A DNA stretch of 46,482 bases from Roseofilum acuticapitatum BLCC-M154 (GTDB lineage: Bacteria > Cyanobacteriota > Cyanobacteriia > Cyanobacteriales > Desertifilaceae). The translations under genes and the position numbers were made by a program. The notes beneath the pieces were generated by a model that made no database searches, was not told the origin of the DNA, and worked only from the letters and a program-made list of their open reading frames with translations. Within the stretch, counting starts at the first letter, position 1. Every line of letters starts with the position of its first letter. The DNA lies in assembly GCF_030068475.1 (NCBI RefSeq), contig NZ_JAQOSP010000123.1:1-46482 (forward strand), in the 5' to 3' direction. Shown one piece after another: positions 9,033 through 18,203 of this stretch.

Positions 9033-11783
9033 CTATTTAATCATTGACTTTGACTCTAGGGGAGCATCGAGAACCTTGGCAATGCGATCGCGGGTTTTTT
9101 CTAGATGGGCTTTTGTATAAGTGTCCAAACCTCTTCCCTGTCGGCGCAAGGTGCGATCGATTTGGTCTTCCAATTCCCGTAGGTTATACCAAGCTAGGGT
9201 AACTGCATCTTCGGGAACTCTCACTTGTCGTAAGCTCATCCGGCTCAAGACTTCCACATATTCCCGTTGCAGAGCGCGACGGATACTCGAAAGGTTAGCA
9301 ATATCGCCATCTTTCACTTCCGTCCAAACGCTCTCTTGCAGGGTGCTGAAGAGTTCCGGTAATCTGAAAACTTCTTCTGTAGAATCGGTTTTTAGCTCCA
9401 GATCTTGCAGACGGGATAGACGGGTCGGAGAGAGTAGAGAGCGTAAGACGACTTGCTGTAGAAAGAGGAGGCGATCGCTAATCGGATAATCCAACTCAAA
9501 TAAGTCCGGGAATGCCCCCCAATGAGACCAACGAGAGGGGGCTAATTGATTCAGCAAGTGGGGTGAAAACTGAAAAGCGTCTGCGGAAAACACATACTGG
9601 TTTATCGCCCCTAATGCCGCTCTTTGCTCCTCTGCCGCTAGGGGTTGAAAGGGGAGTCCCCCATTGGGATCGCCCGCATAATGGCGATTAAAGGATTGTC
9701 CCCCCACATAGAGGGTCAAATTCATGGCATTGCGGAAATAGTAGAAAAACACGGTATCGAATAAATCGCGCATTTCGCTAAAGCTTTCACCGGGAGCTGG
9801 CGATCGCCGATTCAGTCGAGACCACATCGCTTGGGCGTTTTCCAACTGCCATTGGGCATAGGTGAGCGGATCATTACTGAGATCGAAAGTATTCACCGCC
9901 GGATCGAGACGACTGATGTAATCCTCATCTGTACCATAGGCCAATTCTGGTTCGGCGGCTCGTTGGGCAATTTGGCGTAATTCTCGCAATTCTGCTTCTG
10001 GAGAAACTGCATTGAGGGGCTTATAGCCATATTCGATCGCCCAAATATCATAGGGCCCTAATTTGGTCGAGAAATAATCCCCTTGCGGTTTTCCGGGAGG
10101 AGCTAAATTAGGCGATACATAATCCATAACTGACCCCACCATACCCAAGGTGCGCGTAATTTCTGGGTTTTGTAATTCTTCGGGACTCAGGAGGGTACTG
10201 CCATGGAAATTATGCCGTAATCCGAGAGTATGACCGACTTCATGGGCGACTAAAAAACGAATGAATTGTTGTACATAATCCTCCATTTCTGTGCTACTAG
10301 GTAACACATTTTGGGTCAAAGAAAGGGAGGTGGCTCCGATCGCCAATTGCCGGTTAAACTCTTTGGCAAAACACACATCCCGGTCTAACAGAGAGTTTGC
10401 TAAAGGAAACCCAGACAGGCGATCTTTTTTCGCTTCCGACTCTTCCGACAGGTCAACCCCCCGTAAATAACTGTTTTCTAGGGTATCTTGGCAAAAAGTT
10501 TGCAATAAACTCTGTTGTTGTCCCCCCCCTGCGTCAGGATTAACCAGGGTTTGATATTGGCCTTTGATCAATCGCACCACATTGGCATCAATCAAAATAT
10601 CCGCATCTAAAATTTCCCCAGTTAGGGGGTTGGTTCGAGAAGGGCCAATGCCATAAAACATGGGTTCAAAGGAACTCGACCAGCGCACCACATTGTAGCG
10701 AATATCCGCCGGAGTCCAGTCCGCATTATCGGGCATTTGTCGCACTTCGATTGCCTGGGGTAATCCCGCTTGGGCAAAGGCTTCATTCCACATGAGAATC
10801 CCTTCTTTTACCGCCTCGCGATATTCCAGGGGAACGGTATTTTCGATCCAAAAGACTAAGGGTTTTCCCGGTTCGATGTTCCAGCGATTAATGTAGCGGA
10901 CGAAGGGATCGCGGCGATCGCTATTGGAAAAATTCTTATAAGCAGTTACAAAATAACCGATGCGCTCATCCGCTAACCGAGGACGATAGTCATGGTTGGG
11001 TAAGGAGGAGAAACTATAATGCACTGCTAAATTAAAAGCGCGGCTATCGGGTAAGCTGGGCAAGCTGATGAAACCTCCCCCACTAAACCCATATAGAGCT
11101 TCAATTTCCAGATTTTCGGGAAAATTTTCCACTTCAGTAATATAGGAATTATCGGCAGATACTGAATAAGCTCCATTGAGCAAATAGGGCAAAAACGTAG
11201 ATAAACCACTGAGATCACCTTCTCCCATGACCAGATCGGTTGCATCAATCAGTAGAGATTTCCGTTCTGGGTGAATACCTTCAATCTTTAAGGAATAGAG
11301 AACTGAATCACTAAAGCCTTCATTGAGCGATCGCGCTAGAGGGTCGCCGGGATCGGTGCGAAAATTGGTTTGGGGAACCACAAATTGCACCCGGTCTTGT
11401 ACCTTCCGCAACTGAAATAACACCTCGCCTATGGGCATTCCATTTAATAAAAAGCCTTCGCCAATGCCACTCGATAGGGTCATCACGCACAAGAAATTTC
11501 GGTTCAGTTGTTCGGGGGCAATTTCTAAATAGATATTTTCCTTATCTTCAGTTTTATAGAGAGTAAATAATCCATCCTGTTTCTGAGTTCCAGAAATTAA
11601 ATCCTCAAAGGATTTAGGGGATTTAGACTCTGAGGATTCTTCAGATTTAACCCAATCTTGAAGGGTTTGGGAAACATCTACCACAGGTGTAACGGGTAGA
11701 TCCACGATTGTCCCCCAACTGGGCCAGATGGTTACTGCCAGAAATCCCAGAATTAAACAGGCAATTAGATATAGTTTTTTCAT
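9033..11783 (-). CDS. Secreted zinc-dependent metalloprotease (DUF4953/DUF5117 type)
   Basis: A 916-residue protein that begins with a signal peptide or membrane anchor (MKKLYLIACLILGFLAVTIW). The zinc site is HEVGHTLGLRHNFHGS (first His about residue 514), an extended HExxHxxGLRH motif like that of metzincins. A Met-turn-like SVMDYVSPN follows about 35 residues later. The N-terminal part contains a beta-rich DUF5117-like domain, and the C-terminal third is helical. It is probably exported to the periplasm or beyond. ATG 11783 is preferred over an upstream in-frame TTG (11795) because it begins the signal sequence. It follows the GH116 gene on the same strand, but the 137-base gap holds a palindromic repeat, so co-transcription is uncertain. 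Confidence 0.88.
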   Translation of the reverse strand: MKKLYLIACLILGFLAVTIWPSWGTIVDLPVTPVVDVSQTLQDWVKSEESSESKSPKSFEDLISGTQKQDGLFTLYKTEDKENIYLEIAPEQLNRNFLCVMTLSSGIGEGFLLNGMPIGEVLFQLRKVQDRVQFVVPQTNFRTDPGDPLARSLNEGFSDSVLYSLKIEGIHPERKSLLIDATDLVMGEGDLSGLSTFLPYLLNGAYSVSADNSYITEVENFPENLEIEALYGFSGGGFISLPSLPDSRAFNLAVHYSFSSLPNHDYRPRLADERIGYFVTAYKNFSNSDRRDPFVRYINRWNIEPGKPLVFWIENTVPLEYREAVKEGILMWNEAFAQAGLPQAIEVRQMPDNADWTPADIRYNVVRWSSSFEPMFYGIGPSRTNPLTGEILDADILIDANVVRLIKGQYQTLVNPDAGGGQQQSLLQTFCQDTLENSYLRGVDLSEESEAKKDRLSGFPLANSLLDRDVCFAKEFNRQLAIGATSLSLTQNVLPSSTEMEDYVQQFIRFLVAHEVGHTLGLRHNFHGSTLLSPEELQNPEITRTLGMVGSVMDYVSPNLAPPGKPQGDYFSTKLGPYDIWAIEYGYKPLNAVSPEAELRELRQIAQRAAEPELAYGTDEDYISRLDPAVNTFDLSNDPLTYAQWQLENAQAMWSRLNRRSPAPGESFSEMRDLFDTVFFYYFRNAMNLTLYVGGQSFNRHYAGDPNGGLPFQPLAAEEQRAALGAINQYVFSADAFQFSPHLLNQLAPSRWSHWGAFPDLFELDYPISDRLLFLQQVVLRSLLSPTRLSRLQDLELKTDSTEEVFRLPELFSTLQESVWTEVKDGDIANLSSIRRALQREYVEVLSRMSLRQVRVPEDAVTLAWYNLRELEDQIDRTLRRQGRGLDTYTKAHLEKTRDRIAKVLDAPLESKSMIK

Positions 11784-11813
11784 ACCCCGATCCAATAGTT
11801 AAGCTTTGTTTTC

Positions 11814-11922
11814 GATCCCCCTAAATCCCCCTTAGAAAGGGGGACTTTCTTAATTTTCCCCCTCTTAATAAGGAAGACTTTACTTAATTTCCCCCCTTTT
11901 TTAAGGGGGGTAAGAGGGGATC
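11814..11922. repeat. GATCCCCC-ended palindromic element, member B
   Basis: Starts GATCCCCCTAAATCCCCCTT at 11814 and ends TAAGAGGGGATC at 11922, so the ends are inverted copies. The interior has alternating C-run/G-run hairpins with GGGGGACTTTC and CCCCCCTTTTTTAAGGGGGG units, about three in number. The last bases overlap the stop codon of the GH116 gene (TCA at 11921-11923 on the plus strand). Confidence 0.75.
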
Positions 11923-14434
11923 AAGATGTCTGATGCCCCATTACCCATTCATGTCCGCTTGCCGAAACTTGGTAGAGTCCCCAAATGGCCATTGCTCGCA
12001 AATAATGGCTGGCGCGAAAGGTTCCGGCTGCGGTAAGGGCTTCTGGGGTGCGAAATTGCAAACCATGGGTATAGATTTGATTGACCACGGCTTCTGCTAT
12101 GGTCAAGGCTTCGGCTTTCATTCCCTGTTGTAACATAAATGCGGCTAAACCAAAGTTAATTCCTGTCCAAATTTCTAGGGGATGGGTGGCGTTGGGGTTT
12201 TCGGGCGAGCCATCGGGGTTAACGCCATTGGCTACACCGAGGGCAGCGCCATCTGGGTTTTGGGTCTGGTTAAAGAGGGTAAAACAGGTGTGATAGATGG
12301 TTTCTAGGCTGGTCTGGGTGCAGTCTTCTGGCACGATAGACGGTAAATTTAACAACTGGGCATAAAATTGACCGCAGAGCTGATCGGCCATGACTACTTT
12401 GGAGTTACTTTCACTGTCGAGGTTATAGTATTGGCCATTCCAAAGCATTTTTTGATACAGTGGCTTAGACTGCGTTAACCAGGTTGACCATTGCTCAATC
12501 TGAGCTTGAAGATCGGCAGAAGGCCAATTTTGAGACTGTTGTAGTCGTTGTCCGATCGCGATCGCCGCCTCCAAAGCCGCCAACCATAATCCCCCACAAT
12601 AGGCGCTAATGCCCTTGAGTTGCCAGTCATCAAAGGTTTGGTCGGGCGCTCCTGAGTTTTCGGGAATGCCATCCCCGTCTCGATCAAAGGTTTTCAGATA
12701 ATCCAGGGTTTCGACAACCGCTCCCCAGCAGTCCTGTAAAAACTCCAGATCTTCGGCTCCTGTCCAGAGAAAATACCGATAGACTTGCAGAACAAAATCA
12801 CAGCCCAAATCTTTCCACAGGTTGCAGTCTTGATAGCTGGTGTAATTGGTTTTTTCCCAGGGATGTTCGTTGGGAGCGCCTAAATCGTGGGGGGTGGCGC
12901 TGGCAATTTTACGCACGGCTTGGGCTTGATTGTAGCCAATTATTCGGGGGGTATTGTCTCCTTGAGGAATGGCGCGAGCGAAGGCTAACATCACCGATTT
13001 TTCGAGTTTGGGCCACAAGAGGGTGAGGGCAAATCCGCCATAAAGCCGCACGTCTAAGCTTTCATACCAGCGATAGTCTAGGCATTCAAGTACGCCAAAT
13101 TGGCCAATGGGGTCGTTTTCTGTGCCTGCTGTCCAGAGGGTTCCGCCATCGGTGAGCAGGTAGAGTTCATTAAAGAGGGCCATTTTGAGGGTTTCGGGAA
13201 AGCCGCGATCGCCTAAAATCGGTTTGCGCCATTCATTAATAGCTTCTTTCCAAGTATCAGAATGTTTCAGTGCCGTGCGTACCATTGACCAGGCATTTTT
13301 ACCATTGCGGCCGAAAAAGTCAGTATAGCGGCGATAGTATTGGATGGCTTGACCGGCGGTTTCTTCTCCTGTTGAGGGTAATTGCCCTGAAAAGTCACTG
13401 CTCTTTTGCGTATAGCCAAATTCGGTAACGGGGAAGTCCCAAGCCAGGATAAAGGGGATCTTGCGGCTGCGTCCGGGGCGGAGGGTAAAGCGGACGGCGA
13501 TCGCACAAGCAAGCCGTTCCCCGGATGCGGCTGGACTTTCATCTTCTGAGTCTGACAAAGACCCATCGCTGGCAAAGGGCGACCACACCGCATCCCCATT
13601 ACTGGTGGGGTTCCAACGGGTATGGTAAAACACTTCGACCGCCGGGTTCGCAATAGTGGCGATCGCCCATTGCCCTTCTCCTTCTTCCGGGATCTCATGG
13701 GTACTCAACTGACTCATGAGGCAGCCCACGCGAAAGTTATTTTCGATCCACCGGTTATAGTTATCCGTGCTTTCCCCCCATCGAGGTTGATACTCATACA
13801 CTGGCGATCCATCATCCCGAACCTTTATTTTTGGGGTTTTGATGGCATTGGTAAACCAACCGACTGTATTTTCCCAGGTGAGCATAATGCTCAGGGTGAG
13901 GGGCTTATCTGTGGGGTTATGGGCAGTCCATTCAAAGATAGCCAGAGGATAGCTCGTTTCTTGATAATTGTGGGGGATGACGGGGGAAAATTGCTCGCAT
14001 AGGAGTTGGGCATTGTAAACCCCTTGGTAGTGATACCAGCTTTGCGGATAAAGAGCGCTATAGGTTCCCGTTTGTTGGATGGCACTGGTGGGGGGATACC
14101 ACTGCCAACTGCTTAGAGTTCCGTCTGTGGGGGGTTGGGTACTGAGGGCATAGGTTTTGCTGCGTCCGTCGTCTGTTTGTTCAAAGACGCTGAATTGACA
14201 AGCGGGTAGGGTTTTGAAGATATGTTCTCCCCCGTCAATATGCCAGAGGTTAAAGTCTCCCCTGGGCGATCGCCCGATACATCCTGCACCTAAGCCACCA
14301 AGGGGCATTCCATGCCAAGGGCCATCATCTAAATTGGAAGCATAACGCACGGTGTAAGGGTTATCCCACCCTAAACCAAGGGGGCGTTGCCATGCACAGG
14401 AAGGAATCTGGGGTTGAAAGGGTTGATTGGTCAT
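11921..14434 (-). CDS. GH116 family glycosidase (GBA2-type beta-glucosidase)
   Basis: An 837-residue protein of the bile-acid beta-glucosidase/GBA2 type. The N-terminal beta domain begins with GMPLGGLGAGCIGRSPRGDF. It is followed by an (alpha/alpha)6 catalytic domain containing WYESLDVRLYGGFAL and NSGAPDQTFDDWQLKGISAY, which likely hold the Glu nucleophile and Asp acid/base. Family members hydrolyse beta-glucosides or glucosylceramide-like lipids; the substrate here is unknown. There is no signal peptide, so it is cytoplasmic. The start is ATG 14434 (MTNQPFQPQ), 10 bases after the GUN4 gene, suggesting an operon. The last 14 or so residues (SASGHEWVMGHQTS) are encoded by a dispersed palindrome, and the stop codon lies in the end of repeat member B, so the natural C-terminus has probably been altered. 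Confidence 0.9.
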   Translation of the reverse strand: MTNQPFQPQIPSCAWQRPLGLGWDNPYTVRYASNLDDGPWHGMPLGGLGAGCIGRSPRGDFNLWHIDGGEHIFKTLPACQFSVFEQTDDGRSKTYALSTQPPTDGTLSSWQWYPPTSAIQQTGTYSALYPQSWYHYQGVYNAQLLCEQFSPVIPHNYQETSYPLAIFEWTAHNPTDKPLTLSIMLTWENTVGWFTNAIKTPKIKVRDDGSPVYEYQPRWGESTDNYNRWIENNFRVGCLMSQLSTHEIPEEGEGQWAIATIANPAVEVFYHTRWNPTSNGDAVWSPFASDGSLSDSEDESPAASGERLACAIAVRFTLRPGRSRKIPFILAWDFPVTEFGYTQKSSDFSGQLPSTGEETAGQAIQYYRRYTDFFGRNGKNAWSMVRTALKHSDTWKEAINEWRKPILGDRGFPETLKMALFNELYLLTDGGTLWTAGTENDPIGQFGVLECLDYRWYESLDVRLYGGFALTLLWPKLEKSVMLAFARAIPQGDNTPRIIGYNQAQAVRKIASATPHDLGAPNEHPWEKTNYTSYQDCNLWKDLGCDFVLQVYRYFLWTGAEDLEFLQDCWGAVVETLDYLKTFDRDGDGIPENSGAPDQTFDDWQLKGISAYCGGLWLAALEAAIAIGQRLQQSQNWPSADLQAQIEQWSTWLTQSKPLYQKMLWNGQYYNLDSESNSKVVMADQLCGQFYAQLLNLPSIVPEDCTQTSLETIYHTCFTLFNQTQNPDGAALGVANGVNPDGSPENPNATHPLEIWTGINFGLAAFMLQQGMKAEALTIAEAVVNQIYTHGLQFRTPEALTAAGTFRASHYLRAMAIWGLYQVSASGHEWVMGHQTS
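11944..11967 (-). repeat. CCGC-GCGG-ACATGAA palindromic repeat, copy 2
   Basis: On the minus strand it reads TTTCGGCAAGCGGACATGAA then TGGG. It differs from copies 3 and 4 by one base in the left arm (CGGC for CCGC). It lies inside the 3' end of the GH116 reading frame and encodes ASGHEW. Confidence 0.6.
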
Positions 14435-14444
14435 AGGGTTTATT

Positions 14445-14909
14445 TTACAGGTCTCGGCGCGATAGTAGGGCGATTCTCCACGTGCCGAGGACAAAGGAGA
14501 AACAGGGCTGATCCCCCACAGGAATCAGCAGTTTGGCCACAGGTAAGTGCCCCAAGGGAGCCTCAAGGCTAAAGGTGAGTTGATCGTAATTTAACCAGAC
14601 TTCTGGCGATCTCCACCCCACTTTTTCCCCAAACTCAGCATAGTTCTGATGGCTGAGGTTCCAGATCTGCTGTTGGATCGTAAAGCCAAAATGACAGTGG
14701 CTATGTTCTCTCCACAGGCGATCGAGCTGTTGTAGATCTGAGGATGGAATGGCTAGAGCATGGGATTTTCTGATGTAGCCTTCTGAAGTGCGATCGCTTA
14801 ACTGCAACAGGATTCTACCGGTTTCTGTGTCTGCCTCTTCCCACTTTTGTCGCAGCAGCAGATGTTCTAGGGTCTTATACGTCGAGTTACGAGGATTGAG
14901 TGTTTTCAT
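14445..14909 (-). CDS. GUN4 domain-containing protein
   Basis: A 154-residue protein that is almost wholly a GUN4 domain. It shows the typical opening LLLRQKWEEADTETGRILLQ, then IPSSDLQQLDRLWREHS and FGFTIQQQIWN. GUN4 proteins bind porphyrins; the canonical one stimulates magnesium chelatase in chlorophyll synthesis. Cyanobacteria carry many extra GUN4-domain proteins with unknown roles. This one lacks the extra N-terminal helical bundle of canonical Gun4 (around 230 residues), so it is probably a paralogue. ATG 14909 is chosen because GAGGA lies about 10 bases upstream; longer in-frame starts exist. It is the first gene of a likely two-gene unit with the GH116 gene. Confidence 0.85.
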   Translation of the reverse strand: MKTLNPRNSTYKTLEHLLLRQKWEEADTETGRILLQLSDRTSEGYIRKSHALAIPSSDLQQLDRLWREHSHCHFGFTIQQQIWNLSHQNYAEFGEKVGWRSPEVWLNYDQLTFSLEAPLGHLPVAKLLIPVGDQPCFSFVLGTWRIALLSRRDL

Positions 14910-15047
14910 TGGTGTATTTTTCCTCATTTTTTCCCTTAGATTTATAATACCGCTTTTCGGCTCTTTTCCTCCATCCACTCCCCTTGTAAACCTTGAACTC
15001 ACCATGATATAAATAAGAGTCTTGACTCAATTATCCCCCACAGCTTT

Positions 15048-15587
15048 ATGTCTTCTTCCTTTGCAATCTCCCCTTTGGCGAACTTAGACTATATTCCCTA
15101 CCTTGACGATCGGGGGCAATTTCCCGAACAGTTCTCTAAGCAAATTGGAGTCTATGCCATCTTCGATCGCAATCAGGTTTTGCAATTGGTTCATTATTCG
15201 CGGGATATTTATCTGAGCCTCAAGCAACATATGGTACGCCAACCTCAAGCCTGTTATTGGCTTAAAGTCTATGTGATTGAGAAGCCGAACCGCAGCCAAT
15301 TAGAACAAATTAAAGAAGCTTGGATTACTGAAAATGGCTCGACTCCCTGGGGCAATGGGGATGCATTTAGCCAATGGACTGATCCCATTGATGCCAGAGA
15401 GTCAATGACTGATGAGGAAAAGGTCGCCTATGAAACGAGTGATGAATTAGAAAAAATTAAGCTGTTAAAAAATATCGCTCGCCGAGTTCAAGAGCAGATC
15501 TTAGAGCGCTTGCAACCCCGAAATATTCAGGATTCATTGCGCTTTAATCCCAAGTTAAAAGAAAAGGGGTTATTAGACTTGAAATAA
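15048..15587 (+). CDS. GIY-YIG nuclease-family protein, degenerate active site
   Basis: A 179-residue cytoplasmic protein with a GIY-YIG-like fold at residues about 30-95. The first strand is IGVYAIFDRNQVLQLVHYSR, where GVY stands for GIY and YSR replaces the YIG motif. A conserved-looking W-rich loop follows (WITENGSTPWGNG). The C-terminal 60 residues are charged and helical. With YIG lost, catalysis is doubtful. The family is common in cyanobacteria but its function is not known to me. It has its own promoter region, divergent from the GUN4 gene, and converges on the 2TM gene with 38 bases between. Confidence 0.7.
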   Translation: MSSSFAISPLANLDYIPYLDDRGQFPEQFSKQIGVYAIFDRNQVLQLVHYSRDIYLSLKQHMVRQPQACYWLKVYVIEKPNRSQLEQIKEAWITENGSTPWGNGDAFSQWTDPIDARESMTDEEKVAYETSDELEKIKLLKNIARRVQEQILERLQPRNIQDSLRFNPKLKEKGLLDLK

Positions 15588-15625
15588 AATAGGGCAGGTA
15601 CTGGGTAAACTGTTTTTCCTATTCC

Positions 15626-16141
15626 CTATTCCCTTTCATGGGACTTCCAGAGAACTTGACTGACTTTATCCCACGTTTTCTGGGCAGCTTCTTTGATCTG
15701 ATTGCGATTATACCATTTCTGAAACTCCTGTTCATATTCAGCATCAGTCATCTGGTAAGTATTCCAGGTTTTCAGCCCTAGAAGCAATCCCCAAATCAAA
15801 ACCACATAAATAGACCAGGATAATGTGCCCACACTGACCAAATTGATCAGGGCGAGAAAGCTATTGGCAATAATATATTTTCCCGCATCTTTTCTGAGGG
15901 TTTGATAGCGCTGAATATCAAACTCCTTACGATGCTCAAGCTTTCCTTTTTTATCCTGCCATTCTTGCTCGGCAGCTTTTAACTGTTCAGGAGAAATTTC
16001 TAGTTCGGTGGCAATTTCCACTAACTGTTCATAGGAAAATTCTTCTAGATGATCTTGGCTGGCGATCGCCAGTTGCAAAATCTGTTGAATATCCTCTTGG
16101 CGATAGGAGCGAGAGATAGGTGCAGAAGAACCAGGCATCAT
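15626..16141 (-). CDS. 2TM-domain membrane protein
   Basis: A 171-residue protein. The N-terminal 75 residues are soluble and helical, with a short bihelical segment (YRQEDIQQILQLAIASQ then YEQLVEIATELEISPEQLKA) seen in many cyanobacterial 2TM proteins. Next comes a charged linker (KKGKLEHRKEFDIQRYQ), then two hydrophobic helices at about residues 92-126 (IIANSFLALINLVSVGTLSW and YVVLIWGLLLGL). A charged C-terminal tail follows. The function is unknown; the layout suggests a membrane-anchored adaptor. The start has two adjacent ATG codons (16141 or 16138). It is monocistronic. Confidence 0.75.
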   Translation of the reverse strand: MMPGSSAPISRSYRQEDIQQILQLAIASQDHLEEFSYEQLVEIATELEISPEQLKAAEQEWQDKKGKLEHRKEFDIQRYQTLRKDAGKYIIANSFLALINLVSVGTLSWSIYVVLIWGLLLGLKTWNTYQMTDAEYEQEFQKWYNRNQIKEAAQKTWDKVSQVLWKSHERE

Positions 16142-16164
16142 CTTAAATTATAGGGTTAAATTAT

Positions 16165-16200
16165 AGGGGAATGGGGGAATGGGGGCATGGGGATAGGGAG
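16165..16200. repeat. GGGGAATGGGGG-type low-complexity tract
   Basis: Iterations of GGGAATG/GGGCATG upstream of the 2TM gene. The same type of tract, in the C-rich orientation, occurs at 21035-21087 and in shorter form at 25146-25172. Confidence 0.5.
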
Positions 16201-16349
16201 AATAGGCAGATTCTAAACCCATGAGCCGAACTTTTCAAGGACGGATAATCCCCCTAAAATGCCCTTAACTGTCTAGGGGGCGATCGCTACAATGGAGAGA
16301 GCGAGGCGCACCCCTCCCCAATGATGCAATCTCAGATTAGAGGTGTTTT

Positions 16350-17480
16350 ATGAATGGCAATATTCGTGTGGGCAGTCTTTTTGGGATTCCCTTTTATATT
16401 AATCCGTCCTGGTTTCTGGTTCTCGGTTTAGTGACCCTCAACTATGGAACTACTCTCAGCGCTAATTTTCCCCAACTGGGTTTAGCTTTACCTTGGATTT
16501 TAGGATTAGGGGCTGCTCTACTACTATTTTCTTCTGTTTTGGCACACGAACTCGGCCATAGTCTGGTTGCTCTGCGTCAGGGGATTGGCGTAAATTCGAT
16601 TACCCTATTTCTGTTTGGGGGACTCGCGAGTTTAGAGAAAGAATCGAAAACTCCTGCTGAAGCCTTTTGGGTGGCGATCGCCGGCCCTGCGGTCAGTTTA
16701 ATCCTCTTTGGTCTGTTTACTGCCCTCGCTATATCTGCACCCCTGAGTGCCCCCTTAGCGGCGATTATTGAGCTTTTAGCCTACATTAACCTGGTTTTAG
16801 CCCTTTTTAATCTCATTCCTGGTTTACCCCTGGATGGCGGCAATATTCTCAAGGCTCTGGTGTGGAAAATTACCGGAAACCCGAACCGGGCAGTCGTGTT
16901 TGCCAGTCGCATGGGACAAATTATTGGTTGGTTTGGCGTGGCGATCGGCGGACTCTCCCTGTTCAATATTCAAATGGTTTTGTTTGGTGTACCCATTACT
17001 GGGAGTATTTGGACGCTTCTAATTGGTTGGTTCCTGTTGCAAAATGCCGGTCGTTCTGCCCAGTCTGCAACCTTGCAAGATATTCTCGCCCACCTGAAAG
17101 CCGAAGATGCCGTTCATGCCGAAAGTCCCGTTGTTACCTCAACTCTCTCCCTGCGCGAGTTTGCCAATAATTATGTCATTGGTCAAAAACAATGGAAAAA
17201 GTTCTTGGTGGTGGATGAAGAGGGTTGTCTGTTAGGCACAATTGCCATTGATGATATGCGATCGGTTCCCACCTCTGAATGGCCGGAAACCACGGTTCAA
17301 GCCTTGGTTCAACCGACTCCCACCTCAGAAATTATCCAATCGAATCAAACCCTTTTGGAAGTTGTACAACTCTTAGAACAAAAACAATTGTCTGAACTTC
17401 CTGTCGTGCGCGACAACGGTGTTTTAGTCGGCTTACTCGACAAGACCGAAATTGCTCGCTTAGTTCAGCAACAAGCTTGA
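16350..17480 (+). CDS. Site-2 protease family (M50) with CBS pair
   Basis: A 376-residue polytopic membrane metalloprotease. The zinc motif HELGH is in the second membrane segment (His66, Glu67, His70), and the second motif NLIPGLPLDGGNIL supplies the third ligand Asp. About six hydrophobic segments fill residues 10-235. The C-terminal part (about 240-376) carries two CBS domains, which in the SpoIVFB-like group III S2P proteins sense nucleotides or regulate activity. It cleaves substrates inside or next to the membrane, often anti-sigma factors or other regulators; the substrate here is unknown. It is monocistronic with a clear terminator. Confidence 0.92.
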   Translation: MNGNIRVGSLFGIPFYINPSWFLVLGLVTLNYGTTLSANFPQLGLALPWILGLGAALLLFSSVLAHELGHSLVALRQGIGVNSITLFLFGGLASLEKESKTPAEAFWVAIAGPAVSLILFGLFTALAISAPLSAPLAAIIELLAYINLVLALFNLIPGLPLDGGNILKALVWKITGNPNRAVVFASRMGQIIGWFGVAIGGLSLFNIQMVLFGVPITGSIWTLLIGWFLLQNAGRSAQSATLQDILAHLKAEDAVHAESPVVTSTLSLREFANNYVIGQKQWKKFLVVDEEGCLLGTIAIDDMRSVPTSEWPETTVQALVQPTPTSEIIQSNQTLLEVVQLLEQKQLSELPVVRDNGVLVGLLDKTEIARLVQQQA

Positions 17481-17509
17481 TTGACGAATCATTAATACCC
17501 TAATTTATT

Positions 17510-17541
17510 GCTCTCTATCTTGTCAGATTAGAGAGCTTTTT
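17510..17541 (+). terminator. Rho-independent terminator after the site-2 protease gene
   Basis: GCTCTCTA (17510-17517) pairs perfectly with TAGAGAGC (17529-17536), followed by TTTTTAA. It lies 30 bases past the stop codon. Confidence 0.85.
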
Positions 17542-17656
17542 AATCGGCTCCTCAGAAAACGTTAAATAGATGAATCCCGCGATCGGATTTCCTGCAATCA
17601 CCTAAATGGACTGGTCATTGAGTGGGTTAGTGGACTATCCTGGTTGTATCACTGTA

Positions 17657-17680
17657 GGGTCAGACCCCATAGGGCTGACT
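17657..17680 (+). promoter_or_regulatory. Hairpin in the leader of the chemosensory operon
   Basis: GTCAGACCCCATAGGGCTGA and the next base C fold as GTCAG/CTGAC with an inner CCC/GGG stem. It lies 41 bases before the first cheW gene. It is not followed by a T run. It could shape the leader RNA; no known riboswitch is recognised in the 17542-17720 gap. Confidence 0.3.
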
Positions 17681-17720
17681 CTCTGTTGAAAGTGGTTCCA
17701 AAGACTTCAGGCCAATTGCC

Positions 17721-18203
17721 ATGTTAATGTTACTCTTTTATCTGGGAAAAGATTCTTATGCCATTGAGAGTTCGAGTGTGGTAGAGGTCATTCCTAGAGT
17801 GCCCTTGAGGAAAATTAATCATGTGCCGGATTATGTGGCGGGCTTATTTAATTACCGAGGAAAAATTGCCCCTGTAATCGATTTGTGTCATCTGATTCAG
17901 GGAAAACCGAGTGGGGTGAAGTTGAGTACCCGTATTATTATGGTCAATTCTATGACTGAGGATCGGACAATGCCTTATTTGGGATTGATGGCTGAACGAA
18001 TTATTAAAACTTTGGATAAACCGGATAGTGACTTGGTGAATTCGGATGTACATATGAATGTAGCGCCTTATTTGGGGGGAATTATTCTGGATCAAAATGG
18101 TATGATTCAGCGCATTCACTTGGATCGGTTATTTACGGATGCTCGACAGTTTTATTTAGCCGCAGCAGGAGAAGTGAAGACGGATGAGCCTAGAGAATAT
18201 TGA
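17721..18203 (+). CDS. CheW-domain coupling protein (WspB-like)
   Basis: A 160-residue single CheW domain. Its SH3-like strands include YAIESSSVVEVIPRVPLRKI and the diagnostic PDYVAGLFNYRGKIAPVIDL. It couples a methyl-accepting receptor to the CheA kinase. It heads a five-gene chemosensory operon and its last 20 bases overlap the cheR-like gene, so translation is probably coupled. By order and partner types it matches WspB of Pseudomonas wsp systems. Two in-frame ATG codons (17721 and 17727) are possible. Confidence 0.88.
   Translation: MLMLLFYLGKDSYAIESSSVVEVIPRVPLRKINHVPDYVAGLFNYRGKIAPVIDLCHLIQGKPSGVKLSTRIIMVNSMTEDRTMPYLGLMAERIIKTLDKPDSDLVNSDVHMNVAPYLGGIILDQNGMIQRIHLDRLFTDARQFYLAAAGEVKTDEPREY

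Noticed and set aside
13267-14002. Long alternative frames across the GH116 gene on both strands
   Set aside because: They are antisense or out of frame to a clear GH116 protein and show no family resemblance.
16243-16282. Possible fourth member of the GATCCCCC palindromic family
   Set aside because: AATCCCCCTAAAATGCCC and CTAGGGGGCGATCG are only loosely like the ends, and no internal unit is present; may be chance or an old remnant.
17542-17720. Riboswitch before the chemosensory operon
   Set aside because: One short hairpin is present but no known aptamer pattern or terminator-antiterminator pair can be drawn.
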